Notes: generated from the letters alone by a model not told the origin. 15,120 nt of DNA from CAZILN01 sp964540005 (GCA_964540005.1 CAZILN010000205.1:1-15120), one strand, 5' to 3'. Counted from the first letter of the stretch, positions 7,141 to 15,007 are shown. A program made the numbers and translations.

Positions 7141-8079
7141 CTATAAAATATTCAGGTCATCCAGGACTTTCATCACTGATCTGACTGAATCGGCGGAATT
7201 TTGCACCATTTTCATTTCCTCGTCGTTCAGCTTGATCTCAATGATCTCCTCTATTCCGTTTCGTCCCAGTTTAACCGGAACACCCAGGAAAACATCTTTA
7301 AGGCCGAACTCACCGTTCAGGCAGGTAGAAACAGGGAATATTTTCTTCTGGTCATCAACTATGGCTTCGACCATTTGTGCCGTTGCTGCACCCGGGGCAT
7401 ACCAGGCCGATGTCCCCATGAGTTTGACAATTTCCCCTCCGCCTCCGGCAGTCCGGGCTACAATCTTATCGATCTCATCCTTCCCGAGAAGATCCATAAG
7501 GGGTATCCCATTTACTGAGGTAAACCTGGGCAGCGGTACCATGGTGTCTCCGTGACCTCCGAGAAGAAGGGTGGTCACATCATTCGGCGACACATCCAGT
7601 GCAATGGCAATGTGGGATTTAAACCGTGCCATATCCAGGATCCCTGCCATCCCGAATACCTTATCACATGGCTTGTTAGCTGCCTTAGAGGCTGCATAAG
7701 TCATTACATCCAGGGGATTGGAAACTACGATAACAATAGCATCAGGGGAATGCCTGACTGCCTTCCGGGTAACATCGATCACGATCTCTGCATTGGTCTT
7801 AATCAGATCATCCCTTGACATCCCCGGCTTCCTGGGCAGGCCCGAAGTAATGACAATTATGCCGGATCCGGCAGTAGCGGCGTAATCATTTGTTACTCCG
7901 CTTACCCTGGTATCAAAACCATTTATTGATGAAGTCTGCCACATATCAAGGGCCTTTCCTTCAGCCAGGCCTTCTTTGATATCAACCATTATAACTTCCT
8001 TGCAAAGTCCTTTATGCGCGATAACATTCGCACAGGTGGCACCAACGTTGCCGGCGCCGATTACTGTAATTTTATCCAT
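7141..8079 (-). CDS. mdh: Malate dehydrogenase (NAD-dependent, LDH-like type)
   Basis: A 312-residue cytoplasmic enzyme interconverting malate and oxaloacetate with NAD in the TCA cycle. The N-terminal Rossmann fold has GAGNVG (8-13) and the NAD-ribose-binding Asp33 (VDI). The active-site loop is LPRKPGMSRDDL (81-92). Arg83, at the specificity position, marks MDH rather than lactate dehydrogenase (which has Gln there), and Arg89 is the mobile-loop arginine. Asn121 (VSNPLDV), Asp149 and Arg152 (LDMAR), and catalytic His176 (GGHGDTM) complete the site. Length is normal for the compact bacterial LDH-like MDH group. The start at 8079 gives MDKITVIGAGN, as expected. It is transcribed alone: the repeat lipoprotein gene diverges upstream across a 149-base gap, and the inverted repeat at 7016-7080 ends it downstream. 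Confidence 0.97.
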   Translation of the reverse strand: MDKITVIGAGNVGATCANVIAHKGLCKEVIMVDIKEGLAEGKALDMWQTSSINGFDTRVSGVTNDYAATAGSGIIVITSGLPRKPGMSRDDLIKTNAEIVIDVTRKAVRHSPDAIVIVVSNPLDVMTYAASKAANKPCDKVFGMAGILDMARFKSHIAIALDVSPNDVTTLLLGGHGDTMVPLPRFTSVNGIPLMDLLGKDEIDKIVARTAGGGGEIVKLMGTSAWYAPGAATAQMVEAIVDDQKKIFPVSTCLNGEFGLKDVFLGVPVKLGRNGIEEIIEIKLNDEEMKMVQNSADSVRSVMKVLDDLNIL

Positions 8080-8228
8080 TGTATAGCTTATTGGTAAATA
8101 GTTAATTGAAGTCTTTTAAAAATAACTAAAAATGAAACTAACATGAAAAATTTAATCAATTATTTCACAAAGTATGTTATTAAACTTTTCATAAGAGACC
8201 GAATAAAATATATTCCTAATTTCGCGCT

Positions 8229-9044
8229 ATGAGACTGCTTGCATCAGCTGCCATACTTATCCTTATACTTATCCAGTGTAAAACCGAAGCGGAAAAAATA
8301 CCTGTAAGCTCAGAATCCGATATTAGGATAGTCAAAGAATATTACAAGGACGGATCCCTGAAATCCGAGATTGAAGCCAGGGGACAACTCAGGCATGGCA
8401 TAACCAAAATATACAGTGAAAGTGGCCTGCTGGTCTCCACAATCAATTATAAAAACAATCTCAGGCACGGTAAAACCACCACATTCTATGAAGACGGAAG
8501 TATCAGTTCAGTAATTAATTATGAAAACGGGTTCAGGCACGGTGATGCCGAAAAGTATTATAAAAACGGTGGCATTTACCGCATCACTCCCTACCGGAGG
8601 GGAGAGCTTACGGGCATTCAAAGGACCTTCTGGGAAGACGGGACCCTGCAGTCCGAGATGCCTTATGAAGAAGGAGAAGAGGGTTCCGGGCTAAAGGAAT
8701 ATACCCGAAGCGGAAAACTGAAAGAAATGGATGCCAGGATACTGGTCAGAGAGATCAATGAGATAGCGTTGGGAAATAAACTCAGCCTGCAATTATCCCT
8801 TTCGGACGGATCAAAGAATGTCGAATTCTTCAGGGGTTCATTAAATGATGGAATATACTGGAACAAACTACTGGAACCTATAGAAACTGTTAACGGACAG
8901 GGCATTATTGTTTTTGATCTTCCCGTCGGTTCATTTGTTATGGAGACCCTGCAGATCGTAGCCAGGAAAAAGACCAGTCTGGATAACAACTGCATTATGC
9001 ACAGGGAATACCACCTGGCTGCTGAAAACAAATTCATTCCCTGA
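8229..9044 (+). CDS. Lipoprotein with six MORN-like 24-residue repeats
   Basis: A 271-residue protein. Residues 1-16 form a hydrophobic signal ending LIQC, so Cys17 is the likely lipidated residue; Gln at -1 is atypical for a lipobox. Lys-Thr-Glu-Ala-Glu after the Cys is acidic and resembles the surface-export signals of Bacteroidota lipoproteins, which is an inference. Residues 35-166 hold six repeats of the MORN_2/YwqK type (Y..(D/N)G.L.......G...G). Their central Gly falls at 42, 66, 90, 114, 138 and 162, exactly 24 residues apart, and three units share FRHG or LRHG. Residues 168-271 form a separate, probably beta-rich domain I do not recognise. YwqK-family proteins are sometimes listed as antitoxins, but no toxin is adjacent. 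It diverges from mdh and converges with the TPR gene, overlapping its end by 11 bases. No clear promoter seen. Confidence 0.85.
   Translation: MRLLASAAILILILIQCKTEAEKIPVSSESDIRIVKEYYKDGSLKSEIEARGQLRHGITKIYSESGLLVSTINYKNNLRHGKTTTFYEDGSISSVINYENGFRHGDAEKYYKNGGIYRITPYRRGELTGIQRTFWEDGTLQSEMPYEEGEEGSGLKEYTRSGKLKEMDARILVREINEIALGNKLSLQLSLSDGSKNVEFFRGSLNDGIYWNKLLEPIETVNGQGIIVFDLPVGSFVMETLQIVARKKTSLDNNCIMHREYHLAAENKFIP
8331..8726 (+). repeat. 72-bp tandem repeat region of the MORN-like lipoprotein
   Basis: The six 24-residue units are also visible in the DNA as a 72-base period. CTCAGGCATGG at 8388, CTCAGGCACGG at 8460 and TTCAGGCACGG at 8532 are spaced exactly 72 bases apart and encode the (L/F)RHG of successive units. 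Later units are more diverged at DNA level. The strict period suggests relatively recent unit duplication in the first half. Confidence 0.75.
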
Positions 9045-9050
9045 ATGAAT
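9032..9050. other. Short hairpin across the overlapping 3' ends of two convergent genes
   Basis: ATTCATTC (9032-9039) pairs perfectly with GAATGAAT (9043-9050) around a three-base loop. It contains the stop codons of both the lipoprotein gene (TGA, 9042-9044) and the TPR gene (TGA on minus, 9036-9034), whose ends overlap by 11 bases. There is no T-run on either side, so it is not a standard terminator. It may protect 3' ends or be chance. Confidence 0.35.
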
Positions 9051-10605
9051 CCAGTTTAAGACGCAATTCAGTATTGTCGGGAGCAAATTCCAGTCCACGG
9101 TTTACCAGTTGTTTTGACCTTTTAATATCTCCACTCTGATAGTAGTAAATGGCTGCTGATGAATAGGATCGTCCTATCAAGTAATGTTCAATAGCAATAT
9201 CCGGATTCTCCATGTGAAGCTTTTCAAATTCAGCCATATAGGTATCTCCGGCTAGAGCATCACCTATCTGGAAAGACTCACCGGAGTATTGCAGATAGGT
9301 ATGCATCTTAACCATGAGATAGCTATCATATTGCTCAACAATTTCGTATTCCTCATCATAATATTCCAGCCTGGGTATCAGTTCGGCAGGTCCCCTGGTG
9401 GCGGCAAATCCTGCCAGTGTATTGACAAACAGGATTTGCATTTCCTTGTTTGTTGCCTGGTAATCAAAGGCCTTTTCAAGATTGTCCAGTGCCAGTTCAT
9501 ATTTACCTGAATTGAAATACATCCTGCCCAATTCGAAATAATATATTAATGACATATTATCAAGAATATACTGATTATCTACCTTCTCTTTCAGGTACCT
9601 GAAAATCCGGTCATATTCATTAAGGTCTTCCCGTTCGAATAAATATATTACAGTAATGTCACTGAAACGTTTCAGGAAATAATCAGGATTAAACCCAATC
9701 GGGATGTACCTGGGAGAGATGCCCAGGTATATCATGTCAACAAGGTTTGTTAATTCAAGAGCTTCAAGTATCTGATAATGCTGTACAAGAAGCATATACT
9801 GTACCTTATAGGAAGGATAAAGGTAATAGGCTTTCTGAAGGTTGAAATATGCAGTTTCATATTCCTCATTTTCAATGTTTCCAAGGGCTTTGTGCATGTA
9901 CTGGAGACCGGCCAGTTCTTTCAGGCTAAAGTCGATCTGCGGGAAAAAATATTTATCAAACAACTCCCTGGTAGTTTTTGACCTGAAGGTGATCTCATCA
10001 ATCAGTTCGTTATCCCTCAAATACTGTACAAAGCTGGCGCGATTGGTATGATCAAACAGAAAATACCGGAATTCGGGAACAGTTGTTTCCAAAATAATTT
10101 TCCCGGTTTCAGGAAAGGTCAGCAGGTAAACATGACTGGAGGATTCCTTTATCCTGTATGGTATGTTCAGCTCATCAAGCACCAGTGCATAAATGCATGC
10201 CGCAGTAATGAAATTATAATTTCCGAAACGAAACAAGTCATCGAAGGAAGTTTTCTGCTGGTATTTGATCAACAGGGACTTCTTAATATAGCTATTAACA
10301 GCCTTTATTTTCTTCTCTTCACTGAGCCTCTCAAACCTGTCCTTCCTGATGGTTTCAACAATTTCATCTATCCAGTCGCGATAGAGTGCTACTTCACTCT
10401 CATCCGTATCAGGATTAAGCGCTGCAATCAGGCTGAGAAAATCTGTTTCGCCATCCTCAAATTCATCGAAAACTTTATGTTCAAATACGGAATGATACCT
10501 CAGCTCTTCCACCTGAAAGCTGATCAAAGAGGAGTCAGCCGGTACCTGTGCCTGTCCGGTCAACCAGTATCCCGAAAGAAGGATGTATAGAAAGGATCTT
10601 TTCAA
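9034..10605 (-). CDS. Secreted protein with transglutaminase-like region and TPR-like repeats
   Basis: A 523-residue protein, last gene of the efflux operon. Residues 1-20 are a signal peptide ending in GQAQ. Residues about 95-180 resemble a small transglutaminase-like/SirB1-type fold: FGNYNFITAACIYALVLDELNIPYRI, then SSSHVYLL and KIILETT. This gives a possible Cys137-His158-Glu173 triad, though Cys-His spacing is short. From about 235 the protein is helical with TPR-like units, clearest at 236-268, 354-385 and 474-510. The start codon is TTG at 10605: the frame extends only two more codons before a stop, no Met occurs before about residue 237, and the signal peptide begins there. The TTG is one base after the tolC-like stop (TAG), suggesting translational coupling. 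It is probably periplasmic or outer-membrane-associated. Function unknown; enzyme activity is not assured. Confidence 0.8.
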   Translation of the reverse strand: MKRSFLYILLSGYWLTGQAQVPADSSLISFQVEELRYHSVFEHKVFDEFEDGETDFLSLIAALNPDTDESEVALYRDWIDEIVETIRKDRFERLSEEKKIKAVNSYIKKSLLIKYQQKTSFDDLFRFGNYNFITAACIYALVLDELNIPYRIKESSSHVYLLTFPETGKIILETTVPEFRYFLFDHTNRASFVQYLRDNELIDEITFRSKTTRELFDKYFFPQIDFSLKELAGLQYMHKALGNIENEEYETAYFNLQKAYYLYPSYKVQYMLLVQHYQILEALELTNLVDMIYLGISPRYIPIGFNPDYFLKRFSDITVIYLFEREDLNEYDRIFRYLKEKVDNQYILDNMSLIYYFELGRMYFNSGKYELALDNLEKAFDYQATNKEMQILFVNTLAGFAATRGPAELIPRLEYYDEEYEIVEQYDSYLMVKMHTYLQYSGESFQIGDALAGDTYMAEFEKLHMENPDIAIEHYLIGRSYSSAAIYYYQSGDIKRSKQLVNRGLEFAPDNTELRLKLDSFRE

Positions 10606-10606
10606 A

Positions 10607-12100
10607 CTATCTCACAAGTTCGTCAAAGTTAGCATTTAACGGGACACCTGCTTCAAAATCAAACAGCGTCAACTTGCGGATGTTATAGAAATATGACCAG
10701 TAATTATTGAGGGCTGTTATGTAACTGCGCCTGGATGCATCTTTTTCGCTCAGGGCAACATTCAGGTCCAACACATCAACATTGCCTATCAGGAACCTTT
10801 GTTTGGTAACCTCATAGCGGCTCTGAGCTATAGTATCGGCCTTTGCGGCAATCCTCAGCTGGTCATCCTGGAGGTTGAACTGCATGACCTGCAACATGAC
10901 TTCCTGTTCAAAATCGATTTCCGATTGCAATACATTGGTCTTCACTACTTCCTCTGCTGACTGTGCCATACGGTAGCGTCCTTTACCCAGCCCCCAGTCG
11001 ACAATGGGTACTTCCAGTCCGACCCTGACCCGCTCCTGGTCCTGGGGACTATAATAAACATCTGCGAAATCGTCGGCCCGTTTTGTCAGGCCAAAGGATG
11101 CAAACATATCGGCTGTTAATCCTTTCTCAGCCTTTGCTGAAGCAACATCCCGGCTGGCTTCCAGTAGCTGCCGCTGCATGGATATGATTTCCGGACTGTT
11201 CTTTTTGGCTTCGTCCAGCGCAAAAGAAACATTGACCTCCAGGTCCGGGATCTCGCTGGGGATTATTAGGGTAATATCGACTGTTTCATTAAACCCGAGG
11301 AATGAACGGAGCCGGAATTTTTGCATCTCCAGCTGGATCCGTGCCTCATTCAGGGCAGTCCCTGCATTCAGAAAGCTCAGTTCCATCTGCAGCAATTCGT
11401 TTTCAGCAATTGTTCCGATATTGTACCTGCCCTGGGCAATCCTGTAAAGAGTATCGTTATTACTGTAATTCATCTCGGCGATTACCAGGTTCACCTGGGC
11501 AACTGCCAGGTTGAAAAAATTATTGACGGCGCGCAGGCTGACATTTTCAAGGGCGTCGATGTAATCCTTTTCAGCCTGTTCGTATTTCAGGGGCTCAATC
11601 TGTTTTTCCCACCGGAAGGTGTTGTGTGCCCTGATGGGTTGCCTGAAGCCAATGCTTATCGGTGACCCAAGATAGGAGGTATTGGATGTGGTTCCCCCCA
11701 GAGGGTCAATTCTTTCGAGGCCGGAACTCATAAAAATACTCCCTCCTGAAAAGGCCAGGTTCTGTGTCAGCTCCAGATCAACAGAGGAGTTGATTATTTT
11801 CCTGGGTACGAAAGCATCCGATCCATCATCGGTAGTGATCCGCTCTATTGACCGGGTCAGGTCAGGAATGGTTGATGAGAGGCTCAGGCTGGGAAGGAAT
11901 TTCGCCTTATAAGTCCTGAATTCCCAGTAACTGCCCCTGAACCTGTGTGTTTCAAGGATCGCCATAGGAGATTGATCCCTGGCCAGTTGTATTACTTCTG
12001 TGAGTGTAAGGTCAAGATTCCTTGTCTGCGAAAATCCGGGTTGAATGAAGACTGACTGTGTTAAAAGGATAGCCAGCAATATGGGATATATTCTTCTCAT
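10607..12100 (-). CDS. TolC family outer-membrane channel protein
   Basis: A 497-residue protein with a signal peptide (about 1-25, ending GFSQ) and the duplicated TolC fold. Each half has long helices flanking beta strands. The equivalent segments GRYNIGTIAENELLQMELSF (224-243) and QRFLIGNVDVLDLNVALSEK (434-453), each followed by a long helix, show the internal duplication typical of outer-membrane efflux proteins. The trimer should form a barrel in the outer membrane and a tunnel reaching into the periplasm to meet the adaptor. It starts 12 bases after the MacB-like permease stop; the next gene begins one base after its stop. Short T-rich leader (seven T) precedes the ATG. Assignment to the family is firm; cargo unknown. 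Confidence 0.93.
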   Translation of the reverse strand: MRRIYPILLAILLTQSVFIQPGFSQTRNLDLTLTEVIQLARDQSPMAILETHRFRGSYWEFRTYKAKFLPSLSLSSTIPDLTRSIERITTDDGSDAFVPRKIINSSVDLELTQNLAFSGGSIFMSSGLERIDPLGGTTSNTSYLGSPISIGFRQPIRAHNTFRWEKQIEPLKYEQAEKDYIDALENVSLRAVNNFFNLAVAQVNLVIAEMNYSNNDTLYRIAQGRYNIGTIAENELLQMELSFLNAGTALNEARIQLEMQKFRLRSFLGFNETVDITLIIPSEIPDLEVNVSFALDEAKKNSPEIISMQRQLLEASRDVASAKAEKGLTADMFASFGLTKRADDFADVYYSPQDQERVRVGLEVPIVDWGLGKGRYRMAQSAEEVVKTNVLQSEIDFEQEVMLQVMQFNLQDDQLRIAAKADTIAQSRYEVTKQRFLIGNVDVLDLNVALSEKDASRRSYITALNNYWSYFYNIRKLTLFDFEAGVPLNANFDELVR

Positions 12101-12112
12101 GGCAAAAAAATA

Positions 12113-13486
12113 TTATTCATGACGTAATGATTCAATCGGATCTTTTTCCGAGGCCCTTTTGGCAGGAGAATAACCAAAGATGATACCTATGGATGCCGAT
12201 ACAAAAAAGGCAACGATAACCGAGAAGGGGGACACAATGGTGTTTATGCTCGCCAGTTCGGTAATGAGTTTTGAAATGACAACACCCATAATGACCCCTA
12301 TCAGTCCGCCGGTTACGCTGATGAGAACGGCTTCTGATAGAAACTGCACGACAATATCGGCCTTTTTTGCTCCAATGGCCATACGGGTGCCTATCTCCTT
12401 TATGCGTTCCATCACCGAGGCGAACATGATATTCATGATGCCTATCCCACCGACAAGTAGTGAGATGCTGGCAATAGCTCCGAGAACGACATTGAATATA
12501 TCCTTGGTCCGCTGCTCCTGCTTGAGCAATAATTCCGGGACGGTGATCTCATAATCCTTGATCTCCTGGTGCCTGCGGAACAGCATGCGGCTGAGAAATT
12601 CTGTAGAAGCTTCGATCTCTTCTGATTCATTAACCTGCACAACTATCTTATCAAGCTGGTGGTAGTTCGAGCTCGTGTTCTGTGCTGGAGTTGAACTGAG
12701 ATTGAACATAATTCTGTGACCGCCTCCCCCTCTGATGACAGTCTGGGTTTGTTTTAAACGTGAACTAACCAGGGCACGGTTCTGGAACCTCATCAGCATG
12801 GTTTTTACCGGGATATAAATATTGTCATTGAAGACATTTACACCGGTATTTTCAAAGGCAGTAACAGAAATTTCATTCCGTTCAATAATACCAATTACCT
12901 TTAGCCAGATATGGTCAAATTTGATATACTGGCCCACCGAGTGCTCCTTTGGAAAGAATTTACTAGCAATATTAGCCCCTATAATGCAAACAGGTATTCC
13001 ATTTTCCTCCTGGTATTCATTAAAGTAACCACCATCGGAAAGCCTGAGGTTGAAGATTTCAAAGTATTCTTTTGACACTCCCATCAGCTTGGCCTGCTCT
13101 CGTTTGGCATTCTGCATTACATAAGAAGTTACTGTGATTTCAGGACTCACCATTTTTACGGTTGGCAGGATCTCCAGAATAGACTCTGCATCGGCCAGTG
13201 ATAATCCGGGAGAAAACTTTTGTTTCTGCTCTTTATCACTATTCTCACTTTCATCACTTCCGTTTTCCCCTGCAGGGGTCACTATGGGTGTAATCACTAT
13301 ATTATTGACACCGACCAGTTTCATCTGGTCAAGGATCTCCTGCTGTGCTCCCGCACCTATCGCCAACATACTTATTACCGCCGCTACCCCGAAAATTATA
13401 CCCAGGGCGGTAAGTACGGATTTCAATTTGTTTGCCATAATGGACTCCATGGCGATCACTATATCATGTAAATATCTGCTGAACAT
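12113..13486 (-). CDS. MacB-like ABC transporter permease (no ATPase domain)
   Basis: A 457-residue inner-membrane protein with the MacB/FtsX layout: one membrane helix near the N-terminus (about 22-45, LTALGIIFGVAAVISMLAIG), a large periplasmic domain (about 46-330), then three helices (about 333-358, 381-407, 419-440). The conserved cytoplasmic loop ERIKEIGTRMAIGAKKADI (360-378) would contact the ATPase, and the C-terminus PAKRASEKDPIESLRHE is typical. Full-length MacB carries an N-terminal ATPase of about 220 residues; here it is absent and not encoded in the operon. The periplasmic domain has an acidic low-complexity stretch (72-89) and a Gly-rich RGGGGHR (252-258). With the adaptor and channel it should form a tripartite ABC exporter. 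A purine-rich TAAAGAA lies just before the ATG. Confidence 0.93.
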   Translation of the reverse strand: MFSRYLHDIVIAMESIMANKLKSVLTALGIIFGVAAVISMLAIGAGAQQEILDQMKLVGVNNIVITPIVTPAGENGSDESENSDKEQKQKFSPGLSLADAESILEILPTVKMVSPEITVTSYVMQNAKREQAKLMGVSKEYFEIFNLRLSDGGYFNEYQEENGIPVCIIGANIASKFFPKEHSVGQYIKFDHIWLKVIGIIERNEISVTAFENTGVNVFNDNIYIPVKTMLMRFQNRALVSSRLKQTQTVIRGGGGHRIMFNLSSTPAQNTSSNYHQLDKIVVQVNESEEIEASTEFLSRMLFRRHQEIKDYEITVPELLLKQEQRTKDIFNVVLGAIASISLLVGGIGIMNIMFASVMERIKEIGTRMAIGAKKADIVVQFLSEAVLISVTGGLIGVIMGVVISKLITELASINTIVSPFSVIVAFFVSASIGIIFGYSPAKRASEKDPIESLRHE

Positions 13487-13512
13487 TTCTTTAACTTAAG
13501 TTTATGTCTAAA

Positions 13513-14973
13513 TTACTGACCTGAAGGTCTTACCGCGGTACTGTCTGACCCTCCGAATTGCCTGGTACCCCCTCCTCCGTTGGGACTTTCACCACGCATA
13601 CTGCTTGGATCAGAACCTCCGGGACCCCTGGTTGGGTCTCTCATCATCTCGTTTTCCTTTTCCATCCTGGTTCTCTCTTCTTTTTCCAGCCTTATTTTCT
13701 CCGCTTCTTTTTCCTTGATTACCTGGGCCAGTTCCAGTCCGGTAAAAATGAACTTCTCCGTTTCGGAAGGAACCGACAGGTAAACTTTATCGCCTGTCTG
13801 CAGTCCCTGTTCCACAATGATCTCATTTTCATTCGCTTCATCAAGGACCACTACCTGTTTGTTCCCCTTTTTAGTATATACGAAAGTAAGGCTGTCATTG
13901 CTGTGTATGGCTTCAAGGGGAAGGTACATGACATCATCGAATGTTTGCGTAATAATGGAATTGGAGGTTGTCATTGACGGCCTCAGGATAGGATCGCTGT
14001 CATCAAGCTTAATGACAACTTCAAAAACCTTGGCATCAGTGTTTGGCAGCTGTTCCCCGATATTTGCCACCTCAATAACAGTCCCAGTAAATTTCTTTTC
14101 CGGAAATGCATCAACACCGATTCTGACATTCTGGCCTTTTTTGATCTTGCTGATATCAATTTCATTAACGTAGGTCTTGGATATCATGCTAGACAGGTCA
14201 GGCAGGGTGGCCACTGTAAGGTCCCAGCTGCTGATCTCGGATCCCACAGTTCGTTTTTGTCCGCTCCATTCACGCTCATAAATAACCATCCCCGGGGCCG
14301 GGGCTGTTATAATAAAGTTATTTAAAACCTGTTCCATCTCATCCCTGGTCCTTTTATCTTTTTCAAGTTCTAACTTGACCTCGGTCATATCGGCTTTTGC
14401 CTGTTGTACTTTCAACTCGTAATTCTGTACAGTCTGTTCATAGGCCCTGGTGGCCTTATCCAGGTTCATCCTTGCCTGTCTTATGGTTGCAGGTGGTTCA
14501 AACTGTGATTGTTCCAGGGTGATCTCGGCTTCCACCATATTGAACCTGAGGTTTACCAGTTCATCCCGCAGGTTCCGGAGCTGTATGGTCGTATCCAGCA
14601 TGGTTTTTGTATATAGCGATTGAGTCACTTCAAGATTATCAAGAACATCTTTATAGGAATTATCTGCTTCGGAACGGTCCAGTGTGGCTACATAGTCCCC
14701 TTTCTGGACTATAGTACCTTCGGGTATCAGGTCCTGTATCTTTATACTTCTGATCCGCAGGTTTCTGCTTCTCAGCTGCATGGGAGCTGTAATTTCTGTG
14801 GACCGCTGAGCCTGGAGTTCTCCGGTTATTGCGACAAGTATTTCAAACTGGCCCTGTTTTACTTCTGTTTCCAGTGGTCTGGCAATGTCTGCTTTCGACC
14901 GTAATGAATAGATCAGCACAGCGGCAATAACTCCAACAATAATAGCGGTAGTAATAATCGTCTTTCGTTTCAT
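13513..14973 (-). CDS. HlyD/MacA-like periplasmic adaptor protein
   Basis: A 486-residue membrane-fusion protein, first gene of the efflux operon. It has an uncleaved N-terminal membrane anchor (about 5-23). A lipoyl/barrel half follows (about 35-100, GDYVATLD at 92-99). A long coiled-coil hairpin spans about 104-218, with its turn near EPPATI (159-164). The second lipoyl half is FIITAPAPGMVIYE (220-233). Beta-barrel domains occupy about 265-410, with KKGQNVRIGVDAFPEKKFTGTV at 278-299 as typical of HlyD/MacA. It should bridge the inner-membrane permease and the TolC-like channel. The C-terminus is unusual: a charged Lys/Glu helix (about 417-445) then a Gly/Ser/Pro-rich tail (446-486). The permease gene starts 26 bases downstream. 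The 147 bases upstream to the window end hold no gene. Confidence 0.93.
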   Translation of the reverse strand: MKRKTIITTAIIVGVIAAVLIYSLRSKADIARPLETEVKQGQFEILVAITGELQAQRSTEITAPMQLRSRNLRIRSIKIQDLIPEGTIVQKGDYVATLDRSEADNSYKDVLDNLEVTQSLYTKTMLDTTIQLRNLRDELVNLRFNMVEAEITLEQSQFEPPATIRQARMNLDKATRAYEQTVQNYELKVQQAKADMTEVKLELEKDKRTRDEMEQVLNNFIITAPAPGMVIYEREWSGQKRTVGSEISSWDLTVATLPDLSSMISKTYVNEIDISKIKKGQNVRIGVDAFPEKKFTGTVIEVANIGEQLPNTDAKVFEVVIKLDDSDPILRPSMTTSNSIITQTFDDVMYLPLEAIHSNDSLTFVYTKKGNKQVVVLDEANENEIIVEQGLQTGDKVYLSVPSETEKFIFTGLELAQVIKEKEAEKIRLEKEERTRMEKENEMMRDPTRGPGGSDPSSMRGESPNGGGGTRQFGGSDSTAVRPSGQ

Positions 14974-15007
14974 TTTAATATATTTTGCTTTTAAATGGTA
15001 TACAAAG

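Noticed and set aside
7049..7555. 168-codon plus-strand open frame opposite mdh
   Set aside because: Antisense to malate dehydrogenase with all catalytic residues intact; Ser/Ile-rich translation typical of a shadow frame.
8217..8224. TAATTTCG as a -7 box for the lipoprotein gene
   Set aside because: One mismatch to TAnnTTTG, no -33 element, and it lies only four bases before the ATG, so it would give essentially no leader.
8388..8542. The 72-base spaced blocks as a CRISPR array
   Set aside because: They are in frame within a coding repeat; the shared blocks are only about 11 bases and the intervening DNA is homologous, not unique spacers.
8229..9044. MORN-like protein as an antitoxin of a toxin-antitoxin pair
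   Set aside because: The YwqK antitoxin label is weakly founded, the protein is a lipoprotein with an extra domain, and no toxin gene is adjacent.
10048..10590. 180-codon plus-strand open frame opposite the TPR gene
   Set aside because: Entirely antisense to a secreted protein with clear signal peptide; the translation shows no domain and there is no promoter or suitable context.
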